From Marsupella aquatica (lineage: Eukaryota > Marchantiophyta), in NCBI GenBank assembly GCA_973895155.1, contig OZ316896.1:10664001-10728000 (forward strand): a DNA stretch of 64,000 nt, given 5' to 3'. Positions within the stretch are counted from its first letter, which is position 1. Every line of letters starts with the position of its first letter. This document shows positions 14,201-25,438 of the stretch, one piece after another. The notes below the pieces were generated by a model, which was given only the letters and a program-made list of their open reading frames with translations, did not search any database and was not told where the DNA came from. A program made the position numbers and the translations under genes.

Positions 14201-16121
14201 CCTACCTCTTAAACATAATTTACTAAAGACATGCTTCCAAAGTAAGCAGTTGTCTTACTACAACATTGGCCATATATTGCAGGCATCCCTTGCAGAGCAA
14301 TTATTCAGGACCTGATTCAGGACTTCTTACATCCCAGCAGTAACATAATATTGAAGCTAGAATTACCTCAGCATCCTTAGAAAAGCTTTGTTCAGCACCT
14401 TGGTCCACTCTCCCACTCATTTTTTCTATCTCTTGTTTTAGTATCCTGTAAACCATAACCAGAGTGGGGACTCATAATACAACACCTACATGATGTATAT
14501 TTTATAGGAAGAATTCTTGTCACACGTACATCTACCAAACCAAAATGCCAACTTGACGTCAGGTTACAAATCTTCATGTCCATGCAGTGTGTGAATATGT
14601 TTAAAATTCAGGAGAATGTCAATAGAGGCCCACAACTAATGTTGAGTTGAACTGCAACCTGAGTCTCTTTGTCCCCCTGTCAACCTTCCTTCCCAAGACC
14701 TGATGTCCCCATAAGCAAGCAAATTACTAGTTACCATCTGACCTTTTTTTGTTTGAAAATACGTGTTTATGAGAAAAGCCACCTTGGCAAAGACCAGCAA
14801 GGCAAACAACAAACCACACAGAGAGAGCCACCCACATCCGAAAAGACGACTAAATGCCACAAACCACCCCAACAGGACACAAGGTCACCTCCAAAAGAAG
14901 GGCCAAGGGGGGAGGAAGCATAGACACTAAGCTACAACAACAGACAATCAAGGCACTGCCCGCAGGCAAAGGGGGGGGGGGCTCAACACTGGAATGAACA
15001 CTGTTCCAACAGCAAAGACCTTAGCTACCATCTGACCATGACCCTCCCAGTTACTGTACTTTGTTTTAACTCAACATTGTACCTGTCTAATCCTCGAAAA
15101 TCTTCTCAGCTATAGAATATGCTTTATACCCTTCATGAATATTTGTGTAATTTTGGTATATCAGCTGCCCTGTCAGCTGGTGTAAGAATGGTTGACCCTA
15201 AGCCTTAAAAAAACACCAAGCTTAATATGCGCCATGTACATCTACGTACATTAGAGTAACTCCATCAGTGGACTCCATGGACCTTTTAGCCTTCTAGAAA
15301 TCTCTTTTTTTCTTTTTGCCCTGAAAAAAGCAACTACAGTAAAGAAGTTTCATGTTTGAACAACTCACAGATGCACAAAGAGCTGTACCGAATTTTTTCT
15401 TTGGCTTCAACTTCTTTCTCATTTGATACATTGACCATCATCCAGGCTTTTTGAGTCTCCTCCCTTAGCGCACAGATGAGCATTTGGTCTTCTTCATTGT
15501 GTCCCAAGGCTCTCTGTACCTTGACTGTGTTTGTTAGGATCTCAGTATTTAGCTCCCGGCATTTCCTTATCAGACGTTTCTCGCTCTCTGCACGTCAATT
15601 TCAGGTGATATCTGAATATGTACATCACAATGCTTCATGGGAAGAAGTGTTGTCCACCTTCATCTCTCCATTTCCCATAACATGCAAATATATTTGCCAG
15701 AGCTATTTCTTTTCCTTTTCTGCAAGAGCTTCCACCTACAGGAAAAAGCTTACTCTACTGAATCAACTATGGCAAACACATACTCAAAACATTACCATGA
15801 GATTTCTTCAAAGCACGATGAAGCTTCTCGTACTCAATGCGGAATCTATCCAAGGCTGGGTCTGCTTGAAGCTCATAGAGCACCTGATAAAGAAGACCAC
15901 GTGTGAAAAACTCAACCTGAACCCCAACCCTGAGAAATCTATCAATCTTCTGAGAAAATTGTTTCTCCTTCAGAAATTTAAACACCAGAACAACATACCT
16001 CATTAAACCCTCTTTCCATAATATCATAAGCCAGCTGTTCACTTGCAGTCAACAATTCCTTTTCGACCCACAGCGGTTGCTGAGATGGCTTTGTTCTGCT
16101 TGAGTCCCCTGCTCCAGCCAT
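5256..16121 (-). CDS. CFAP58: Cilia- and flagella-associated protein 58 (CFAP58/CCDC147), 15 exons
   Basis: Long coiled-coil axonemal protein needed for motile cilia and flagella. Exons on the minus strand: 16121-15999, 15883-15796, 15587-15389, 14445-14367, 14102-13906, 13643-13442, 13109-12966, 12538-12338, 11714-11526, 10913-10641, 10402-10202, 8637-8398, 7382-7242, 6768-6589, 5513-5256. They sum to 2715 nt, 904 aa plus stop; the human protein is about 870 aa. Family signatures seen: RFRIEYEKLHRALKKSHG and SEKRLIRKCRELNTEI near the N-terminus, YSKHLVQTQDEI in the middle, then NIHRWRTLQATDPS, LQKRLIQKTEE and EKLYIEMHALLARRPSPEEA near the C-terminus. Nearly the whole chain is heptad-rich. 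The start is the ATG opening MAGAGDSSRT. All introns appear GT-AG except the last, which reads GC-AG. The likely role is in the flagella of the plant's sperm cells, inferred from the family. Confidence 0.93.
14744..15025 (-). mobile_element. Short retroposed element inside CFAP58 intron 3
   Basis: The duplicate TACCATCTGACC occurs at 14732-14743 and again at 15026-15037 and brackets about 280 bases. On the minus strand the element ends in a short poly(A), read as seven T at 14744-14750. This is the mark of target-primed retroposition. It shares CAAAGACCAGCAAGGCA-like sequence (near 14790) with the element at 18277-18434. It lies in the same orientation as the host gene, in the 943-bp intron between exons 3 and 4. 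I infer a 5'-truncated non-LTR element or SINE. An open frame overlapping it (14636-14872, minus) is not supported as a gene. Confidence 0.7.
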
Positions 16122-18266
16122 TCTTGTGGGTTATGTTGGACAAGGGAACTACCGTAGACGTCCCTTTTGTCCCCTTGAGACACAAAGCTCTTATATCTAT
16201 TGAGGTGGTGTAAATAGCAATATTCTCAACTCGAACCAGATTTCATGTTTGTGGATTGATTGTTCCCGTGCTCAACATCCTGCAATGCATGTGAGATAAG
16301 TAGTGTTAAAGATATCAAATTTAGTCTTCATCGTGAAGAAACAACTAAGGTTTAGAATTCCATAATTTTCTGTCCTTAAGCATGTGTATGCATGCTCCCG
16401 TACTTCACTGCTATTTTTTCTTCCCAATGCCTTCAGATTCTACCTACTACTTCTTGCTTGGGTGAGAGCCATGGCTTCTCCCTAACATAATTCAGGAGAA
16501 CTTAATGTTTCCACAAACCCCCTTAAAGCTGTACATCAACAGAATCTTCTGCACTTCAAACATTTCTTCTCCTTTGCAGAATTTTGCCAGTACTGATGTC
16601 TTCTCAAAACGCCTCAGACCTTCTTTAAAACACTATATTTCACATGTAGAGGTGCCACAACAAAGTCCAAGCTATGATCCAAATCCAGTTACACTATACA
16701 CAGCCCTTCTCAGCACAAATGCAATGAGACAGAATCATAATACTCACAACTGTGGATTGGAGCAACAAAATATGAATCAGTGACCAAAATTTTCCGATGC
16801 AATTGAAGGCCGATGAGCCTCATGATTTTTCTCATCAATCAGATCAAAATACAATACAATGTTCAATTCTTAAGAATTGCTGTGGCACACATGTAGCATA
16901 AGAGGAAGTAGTCAATCACTCCCGTGCATTCTTCCCTATATTTGTGGAAAGATTGATTGTCTTTCTAGATTAGTGAGAGAAACAAACTAAAAGGATAGGC
17001 AAACAAAACTAAAAGGATAGGCATTCATGTCCCTATTTAATTGCCAATTTCATCATGAGAATTTAACCGCAATCAGCGCAAATTCGATGATTGGATTGGA
17101 TCTAATCAAATTCAAGATCAGAGTTGGGTCTTGGGCGGAGGAGAGGTACAAAGGGGGAATTGAATTGTTCCAAAAATATAGGGAGAGAGGGGAACGGAGG
17201 GTTTCTGGCTTAGGGTGTTTGCATTCTCAAACAATAGAGAGAATTTCGCAACAGTCTACGGAGGATGACGGGGAAACAGGGCTCAACAATTTCCCCTTGT
17301 CACTTTATAATGTCCAGATTTTTACTGTAACAATATAAAGTGGTACACATGTTTGCAATAGAAAACTTGTTTTTCCTAACTTGCAACCTAGCTAAGTTTT
17401 GATCTGATATTTTATAAAAATCCTATTTAATGAGAAATATACTCTCTCTGTGAAATGAATAAGAAGCAGAAATGAAATACAATGTTTAACAAACAACTTG
17501 GATGGACCATATAACCAAGATGGACACTTTCAAGTTTTATTTAGGGGACACATATTACAATTTCTTTGTATAAATGATTACACTTTTTTATTTTAGAAGT
17601 TGCTAGGTCCATCCAAGTCGCACTGCTAGACATTGCCGTCTATCCAAGGATCCTTTTTGTACTAAAATTGTAATTTACCTTATATTTTATAACTCTTCTG
17701 GACAATTAAGCAATATTAGCAAAATTTCAAAAATCATGATACAAAAACATGATTGCTTTTTGAAAAAAATTGTAAGCACAAAACTAGAAGCCCAAATGAA
17801 TCTCAATGTTTGATATAATGCTCATGGACATCCAACTTTTCAACCGGAATGGATTGTGTTCAACATTATTTACAATTTGCTAGGATAACACATTTACACC
17901 CAATGATACAAAAATGACCTGTAATCTAAAATATGCTTGTTGATTGCAGGTTTTGGTCACTTTTGTAGATTTCAGGTCCATAATTCCTGGTTTTTGAATT
18001 CTTTGGCTTGTTATTTGGCAATGCTGGATTCAGTTAATTGAAAGACTCATGGGATGTAAGAATTGCAAATATTTGGAAACTGTTTCACTGTGCCTTTTTT
18101 GGTTTGATGGAGAGGCTTACCTGTACCTGGTCTTTTTAACTTTCCAGAATTGTTTTTCTGTGCTAGACCAAGGAAATTGTCGCATTTTAAAATAGAGTGT
18201 GCAGGATAGAGCGAGCTTGCACCAGTCTTGAATCTGGCAGCTTTCGTTTTTGTTTGGAAAATAAAT
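16122..18266. other. Upstream region of CFAP58, no gene seen
   Basis: The promoter and 5' UTR of CFAP58 should lie in the left part. An inverted pair ACTTGGATGGACC (17496-17508) and GGTCCATCCAAGT (17606-17618), about 100 bases apart, may be the arms of a small inverted-repeat element. Otherwise the stretch is AT-rich and without recognisable coding sequence. Confidence 0.5.
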
Positions 18267-18276
18267 TCAGATGATC

Positions 18277-18434
18277 ATTTTTTTAAATAAAATAAAATTC
18301 AAAAGGGCAGCAGAGTGCCAGTTTATTCCAGAGGCCACTGTGGCGAAGACCAGCAGGGCACACAGAAAACAACAAACCCAAAAGGGCCAATGCACACAAG
18401 AACCACACTGAAAGGGTCAAATCCACCAAAAGGA
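18277..18434 (-). mobile_element. Short retroposed element with 10-bp target duplication
   Basis: TCAGATGATC occurs at 18267-18276 and 18435-18444. Between them lie about 158 bases that begin with a T-rich tract, a poly(A) tail on the minus strand, and include GGCGAAGACCAGCAGGGCA, related to the element in CFAP58 intron 3. Short length and tail suggest a 5'-truncated non-LTR retroposon of the same family. Confidence 0.65.
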
Positions 18435-18444
18435 TCAGATGATC

Positions 18445-19556
18445 CTTCAATCAGCTCATTTCTCATTACAGCTGTGACAAATTTGTAGGGAAAATTACAT
18501 CCAAAGGGACCCCACAGTGGAGGGATCACACAAAACCATGCTAACCTCAGCTCAACACATGGTTGTGTAAGAGTAGAGTGCAAATATTGAACCAAGGGCT
18601 ATGCTTAGACATGAACAAATTCCTCAAAAATGCAGCATACCGTCCTAATTGTTTTTCTTAATTTTTAGGGTGTTTGCTGTCTAAGAATATCATGGATGAT
18701 ATGGACCCCCCCACACCCCCCCCACGGGGTCCTTTAGAGTGCAGGGCCCTTAACCCCGCACTCCAGCCTGTGCCTCCTAAGTAACCTGGTGAGCATGGAG
18801 GGGGCTCCTAACCTGGTGAGCATGGAGGGGAGATTGAACTATGAACCCAACCCAAAAATCAACATAGCTTCCCCACTACACCCACTCTTGTACCCTCCAA
18901 ACTCCTCGAATATCCAGAGGGAATTGAACCTCATACTTTCCAATCCCGCGGCCAACCAGTGTGCTGGCTTCAGCCACTGTAGCTAAGATTATGAAACATT
19001 TAAAATATGTTTCCTTCATGTTTGTTGGAGAGTTTACCTACCATAAAACATTGAAATTAAAAAACTGAGCTTTACAGAAATTCACAATTCACCGTTTTGA
19101 TACACAAATCTAAATATTATTTTATAGCAATTTATAGCATGCAAAGTCTCATGACCGTGACATGATGCTCCCAAGAATGAGAGCCCTTACTGACCGAAAC
19201 AAGGTAAGCTGTACAAACGGAAAACTTTCATCTGTCCGGCTTCCCAGAATTTAATCTGCCTACTTTCAAACAATTTTTGGCCCTCAATCCTTCTACCATG
19301 TTTGAAATTCCAATTTTGTTTCTATGGATAGTATGGATAGCAAACAAACACTAAACTCAACAAAGGAGGGCAAAAGCAGGACCCAAAAAATGAGAAATAA
19401 AGATATATCATTGCAATATGGTGGGATGATTTGAAGGGAGTGGTGCCCACCCAATTCTTTTGTGGGATGGAGGGTCCCCAACTGTGGCACTGCGTTGGCC
19501 TGGCTAAAGGCACTTTTAGCATTTATTCTCCAGGCCAGTGTATTATGGACAAGCAT
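18445..19556. other. Intergenic DNA, no gene seen
   Basis: A C-rich patch lies near 18706-18725 and GGTGAGCATGGAGGGG-like sequence is repeated at about 18788 and 18816. I recognise no coding sequence, RNA gene or further element. Confidence 0.45.
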
Positions 19557-20625
19557 TTTTTTGAATATACACATACTTTATACAGAAAAAGGCCAAATAG
19601 AGTACAAAAGAATAAACAAGAGAGGTCCCAAGTGGACAAAACCAAACGCAAAAGAAGTGAGCAAAAGGAAACCCTAAAAACCAAGAAAGAAGAACTAAAA
19701 GAAGTGAGCAAAAGGAAACCCCTAAAAACCAAGAAAGAGGAACTAAAACTACCACAAATGGACCGAGGTCCTCATCATACCTAGCAAATGTGGCAACAAG
19801 CTAGTGGTCTACATCAAGTGTCGAAACTAGATCGGCAAGTGGGACAGGAATGTCCTCTAGGGGGGCTAGCCGCTGCGGAGTCACACTAGCACCCACTGTC
19901 AGAGATCGACGATAGACGGCCCGAGCTTGAGCATGCTATAAGGTGATTGAAATGCGTTGGTGAAAGTGCGTGGTCAAAACAGATAGCGGGGGCCCGGTGG
20001 GACCCATCCGGCCGTGAACATCCCGAGTAGCTTGGCGAAGAATCCCGTCGAACTGATGATGGAGACGCCCAAATATCTCAAGAGCAAGGGGTAGGAAGCT
20101 ATCAGATGAAGCTCGTGCAGCATATTTGGCCTCCTTCGTTGTTGCTGCTCGTGATGCTGCTGCCCCTGCCGTTGTTGCGGTTGTCCCAATGATGTCTTGG
20201 CGTAATGGGTTTGCCACCACTACATTTGCCAAAGTACGGTGACCGTCACGGACCATGGTAAGATCCACCCGTAACCGATGTGATGGAGGACCAGGTAACT
20301 CGAGCACCACCTCCCGCCGCGCGCAGACCAAAGAGCCAGAGAGAACCTGAGCAGTCGCATCTCTCATAGCGTCGTGAACAAAAATGGTTTCGCCACCCAA
20401 ACTGCATCGAAGAAGATGGACACCTGTGGCATCACAAGGCTTCCCACAAGTGCAAGTAGGAGGTAAACCAGCAAGAAGTGGGTGGGGCAAGCCCATATGA
20501 AGACGCATGGCTGTCGCAAACTTTGCTGAAGACATCCGCATTTTTTTGGTGACAAAAGTTTGCTAGGTTTTGTGTCCGCATCGTAAATCTTTTGGAGCCA
20601 TGTACGAGCATAAATGCAAAAGTAA
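19557..20625 (-). mobile_element. 5'-truncated non-LTR retrotransposon, C-terminal zinc finger and endonuclease part
   Basis: The minus-strand frame 20541-19936 encodes about 201 residues resembling the region downstream of reverse transcriptase in LINEs with a restriction-like endonuclease. It opens with FATAMRLHMGLP, then a zinc-knuckle-like CTCGKPCDATGVHLLRC, then HRLRVDL at the place of the usual R-P-D endonuclease motif, then KEAKYA and FLPLALEIFG. Upstream, at about 20625-20545, another frame reads ARTWLQKIYDADTKPSKL, which fits as continuation after a frameshift. The reverse transcriptase itself is missing. The 3' tail contains a duplicated unit of about 46 bases (19651-19745) and ends in seven T at 19557-19563, a poly(A) on this strand. 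This is a dead fragment; I could not find a target duplication with certainty. Confidence 0.7.
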
Positions 20626-20629
20626 AAAA

Positions 20630-22472
20630 AAAAACAAAGAGAGAAAAGAAGGTAATACACATGCTTGCCCCTTTCAAGTACATCCATGTCCCACTTGCAA
20701 ATTGTTAGAATAGTAGATGTGTACCATTAGCTCATGACATTATTATAGTTGGTGGTGTATATTTGATCTCATACCTTTTACTAACTCTACTGTAGGATTG
20801 TGGGTTTGCATTTTCCGTCTTCTTTTGAGTTTGGTGTTTGTCCAATCCTATCTTGATCCCTTTTGCTTATACAGTAGTTGAATATACTTTGTTTGGATCT
20901 TTTTAGTGAACTGAAATCTACTTTGCCTTGTTTTTTTGTCAAAACTTAGTGCCTTGCTACTCTGTTTTATTTATTTACTACTCTAGAATGCTACGTTTTC
21001 CTAGCACCAGCTTAGCTAACCATGTATGTTATCTGAGAACCACCCGTCGACCAAAATCATGCCACAATCTGCATTCAATGCCCGAGACTTCCCTCTGCAA
21101 ACTCAAACCCAACCCGTTATGCCCTGACCAAAGGGGTGGGTCACCCGGGGTGAGCCTACACCTGTCCGCCCTCTCTCACTCTCCTCTGGTCCTCTTGGAC
21201 AGCCCAATTCCTGTTTAGTGAAGGGGTGGGCTGCCCAAGAGGATTTTATTAGCTGCCACTTGTTTGTCAAATGTCACTAATTGCCCTCTTTTCTAGATTA
21301 ACGGCTAAATGCAAATTTTCTGTCAGGGCTTAAGTGATTTAAGCATGGTCAATCACAAAAACTGTAAAGCCCTGCAATCACCACATAGGAGAATCTGATG
21401 GTTCCCATCACCCTCGGAGGAGGGCGCTGGGGGGCACCTACTGTGAGGGCAGAGGAGGGCACTCTGGAAATAAGAGGCAAGGGTCTTGGTGACACACGCC
21501 CAAAAGGTGGAACCCCCTGCTCTAGCGGACCACTAGTCAAGCTGTCTGAATCTGCTCTGAGGCAATGGAAACCATCAAATTGTTCAATCTGATAATTCAC
21601 AATCTTAGGGCCCCAAGATCTCTTGTGGCTAACAAAAAAGGTGGTATTGTACTAGTAAACCTAAGCAAGGCGGCAGTCCTGATTACTAAACTATGCATTG
21701 GCAATCAGAGGCTATTCTTCAGGGTCTAGGGTCTAGAGTGAAACCTTTAGTCTGTGACTCTAGGGCCATAACTGAATTTGGGGATGCTAGTGGTAAACCA
21801 GGATTGATATCTAAATTATGCATTGGCAATAAATCTGCTGAAGGTTTTCTACCTAGGTATTCTTCTGGTCTAGGGTCTAGAGTGAAACCTTTAGTTGGTG
21901 ACTCTAGAGACATAAACCAAAGTTGGGGATGCAAGTGGAAAACGAGGATTTAGAGCTGCAGGTGAAACTCAAAATGGTCCAAGTGACTTTAATGTACTCA
22001 CCTCTATTTACTTCCAAATTAGAACAATGTGGCCAAAGAAAAGTGAATCTGGTGAGACCCAGTTTTAGTAAATTGGTCAATCTCATTCCATCACCATCGG
22101 AAAGTTTATCTGTGACCCAAAATCGTCTCCATTGAATTCCATCCAGCTACAGGACCCATCTATCCATCTACAGTTCTCTCTACCTATGAGTCTACGTCTG
22201 CCCAAGTGTTCGTACGCCTTTCATCAATGGAATAGTAATCGCAGCAGCAGGGAAACAATCCAGCTCGATAGGTGGACGAAGAAGATCATACTAGCGGCAC
22301 GAGAGGAAATCAGCGGAATCTTTTTGCTGGGGCTGATGTTTGGCGTACAATAGTGGAAGAGAATCGACCAGGCTTTGCTTTAGGCCAAGAAGAGCAGAGC
22401 AGAGCAGAGCAGGAGTTGTGACTCTGTTATCATTTCGTTGCAGCTCTTGTTGGTGTGTTGTTGGTGTTGGAG
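20630..22472. repeat. Intergenic region upstream of FNR with a two-copy tandem repeat
   Basis: At 21690-21960 a block of about 150 bases is present twice; both copies hold TATGCATTGGCAAT and GTCTAGGGTCTAGAGTGAAA. A diverged relative (GGTCTGGAGTGAAGCCTGTAG) lies at about 9015 in a CFAP58 intron, so this is a dispersed family. The rest, including the FNR promoter and 5' leader just before 22473, shows no clear element. A repeated AGAGC run sits near 22395. Confidence 0.55.
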
Positions 22473-25438
22473 ATGGCCGCGGTTTCAGCTGCAATTGCTG
22501 GTGCTGTTCTCGGATCCGTCGCTGAGCGGCAGACGGCTGCAACCCAGGTGTGGATCTCGATTGGAAGCCATAGCGAGCGTTCTTTGAGAGATTCGAGGAC
22601 TGTCATGTGCCATTCCCCGTTTTTCCATTTCAGCTGGGTTTCTGGTGTTCGTATCTACTGGAGTAGAGGTGGTCGTTCGAGAGAAGCTTTTCTGTGGTCT
22701 GCGTGATGGAGAATGTATGGCGTTGTCATCTGTTGGAGTACGGTGTTTTGTAACATATCTTTGTTGCTACCGGTCTGCAATCTGTGTTGGTCCGTGCGTA
22801 CTGTATCATAGAAATTGGGTTTCCTAGTGTCTTTTGTAGGACTATTCTGTCCTTGATATAGAAACTACGACCCGACTTGGAAGCTTCAAAGGTAGAACTG
22901 AGGTCCTGTGTATGTCTCTCGAGATTGTGGTGGAGGTGTCCACGTAGAATGAGGAGTGCTTTGAGAGATGGCATTTGGGTCGGTAGATTTGCTGTTGGTC
23001 GGAGTTCCTGGACTCTACTTCTGGAATATGTCGTTGCAACTATGCGGGAGCTGAGGGGTCCTTGAGCTTTCCCTTGTGTTTTATTTCGTCAGCATTGATT
23101 GACTACGCGAAAAGTTCGTCTACTTTGCCGTCTTTTGTTGTACCAGTGTGTTTGGTTTAGTTCTGAAGCCTGGATGTTACCATTTCGTCTTCTGACTCTC
23201 GTAATTCTACATTCTGTGTTGCAGCCGGCTGCCACACTCAATGGATTGAGACCGTGTCCCGTGCTGAGGCAGGCTTCGGTGTCCGGCAGCAATTCTCGCA
23301 TCCGGACGCGCAAGGTATGGTGTTGAAGGGCATTTTGATCGTCAATTGCTTTACCCATTTAATGATGTTTAGAATTCGATTGAATGAAACATACGGAACA
23401 AACTTTGCTTATAGAAATCCCCGTTCCACTCTCGTTTAGCACGTGAGTAATGAAGCGCGCTCTGTTGTCTGTGGGTAAAAGTTTGAATTGTGAATGAGTG
23501 ATGTAGTTTCAATTAAATTAAGTGAATATATTGCTCCAGGAGTTTTTCGGAGTTATGTTGGAGTGGAATTTTCTGGACATCTTAGAAGTTTGCAAGCTGT
23601 GAAGCCCTCAATGCAGCTACTCGTATGACGTTTGACTTTGCACATCTGTATTTGTACTTTCCTGATGGATATTTTCGCAAACTTCCGTGAGATTACCAGG
23701 AATCTTCCTTATTGTTGAATTCATTACTTTCCTATCTTTTAAAATGTGCATCTGGTTGCCAGGTGAATCCCAGCCCCGTGTTCGGTGCCGAGGCACGCAT
23801 ATTCTTTTCCGGTGAGTCCTTGCCAGTCAGTTTTGCTAGGCAATCGCTCCGATCACGAGATGGCTTCAGGGCAGGAGTTGCAAGGGCACAAAGTGCCGCT
23901 ACGAAGGCTAAGGTTGCTGTTCCAATTGAAATGGAGAAATTGGAGCTGCCTTTGAACACATACAAAAATAAAGAGCCGTTTATCGGAACAATTAAATCCG
24001 TAGAGAGAATTGTGGGACCCAATGCCACCGGTGAAACTTGCCACATTGTGATCGACCACGGAGGCAAACTACCATACTGGGAAGGACAGAGTTATGGCAT
24101 CATCGCCGACGTAAGCTTCTTTTGAGGCCCAAGCTATTTGCCAATAAATTTGTGTCTGAGGTTCTCATTCCTGGCATGTTTTTGTCCGGTCATCGGTACA
24201 CTCTGTGCTTTGGCCATGTTTTGTGATTGTCTAATTCGAATTCCATGGCACAAGAGTCTTTGGGCATTCTAGAGCAATAGATTCAAACTCTCAACTTTTC
24301 TTTTTACACAGGGAGAAAATCCGAAGAAGCCTGGGATGCCCAATACTGTTCGGCTGTATTCAATTGCATCCACAAGGTATGGTGATGAGTTTGACGGGAA
24401 GACCGCAAGTCTTTGTGTCAGGAGAGCGGTCTACTGGGACCCAGAGCTAGGCGCTGAGGATCCAGCAAAGAAGGGAATATGTAGCAACTTTCTTTGCGAT
24501 GCAAAACCCGGAGACAAAGTTCAAATCACAGGTTTGTAAGTACTTGACATTAGGTCCAAGAAGCTCTAGCCTCGTTTTGGGCTGCTCTAAATGGCTTCAT
24601 ATTATGACCTGAACAATCTCGGGTGAGGTATTAGAGAGGCCAGTCATTGGATGTCTCTCTTTTGTGCACAAGTTTGGCTGCTTCAAACGCAACTCAATGT
24701 TGTCCGTATTGTTGCATCTGCTCAAATTGACTCGTATACTCAAGATGAAAAGAAAGGGGATATTCCTATGCCTGCACCTAGACTATCGTGGTGTACAGAC
24801 GCTGGAGGAATTAGTATAAATTTACTGCTATTGTATTATTAGCAGACATGCACAAGGAGTGTGGTCATCAAATCTTATTAGAATATTCTTTAGTGACACA
24901 AAATTTTGAGAGGTGCCTTCTGCCAATGATTTACGCAGGTCCATCTGGGAAGGTTTTGCTCTTGCCGGAGGAGGATAAAAGTGCCACTCATATTATGGTT
25001 GCAACTGGGACAGGGATTGCACCCTACAGAGCTTACCTTCGAAGGATGTTCATGGAGGATGTTCCGAACTATAGATTTGGGGGCCTCGCTTGGCTTTTCC
25101 TGGGTGTTGCCAACAAAGATAGTCTCCTTTATCATGATGAGTTCACTGAGTACAACGAGCAGTACCCGGACAACTTCAGATATGACATAGCACTAAGTCG
25201 TGAACAAAAGAACAAGGACGGTGGCAAGATGTATGTGCAGGACAAAATTGCGGAATACAGCGCAGAGCTATTTGACCTCCTGGATAAGGGTGCACATATC
25301 TATTTCTGTGGTCTGAAGGGAATGATGCCAGGTATTCAGGGCACTCTTAAGAGAGTTGCGGAGGAGCAGGGTATTGTTTGGGAAGAGAAACTGTCGCAAC
25401 TCAAGAAGAACAAGCAGTGGCATGTTGAGGTCTACTGA
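22473..25438 (+). CDS. RFNR: Ferredoxin-NADP+ reductase, root-type, plastid, 5 exons
   Basis: Flavoenzyme moving electrons between NADP(H) and ferredoxin in the plastid. The root type normally runs from NADPH to ferredoxin to supply nitrite reductase and glutamate synthase in non-green tissue. Exons: 22473-22547, 23225-23314, 23763-24110, 24312-24531, 24939-25438, summing to 1233 nt, 410 aa. The first 85-95 residues are Ala/Ser/Arg-rich with few acidic residues, as in a transit peptide. The catalytic part has the root-type wording [20 protein letters not shown], the FAD-binding [22 protein letters not shown], the NADP-binding [31 protein letters not shown] and the C-terminal HVEVY ending in the conserved aromatic Tyr. 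Leaf-type enzymes differ at these places. The start is the first ATG in the frame, in a good context (GGAGATGGCC). Confidence 0.95.

Noticed and set aside
18323-18595. 90-codon minus-strand open frame rich in Phe, Cys and Trp
   Set aside because: It overlaps the retroposed element and its flank; its composition is that of an untranslated repeat.
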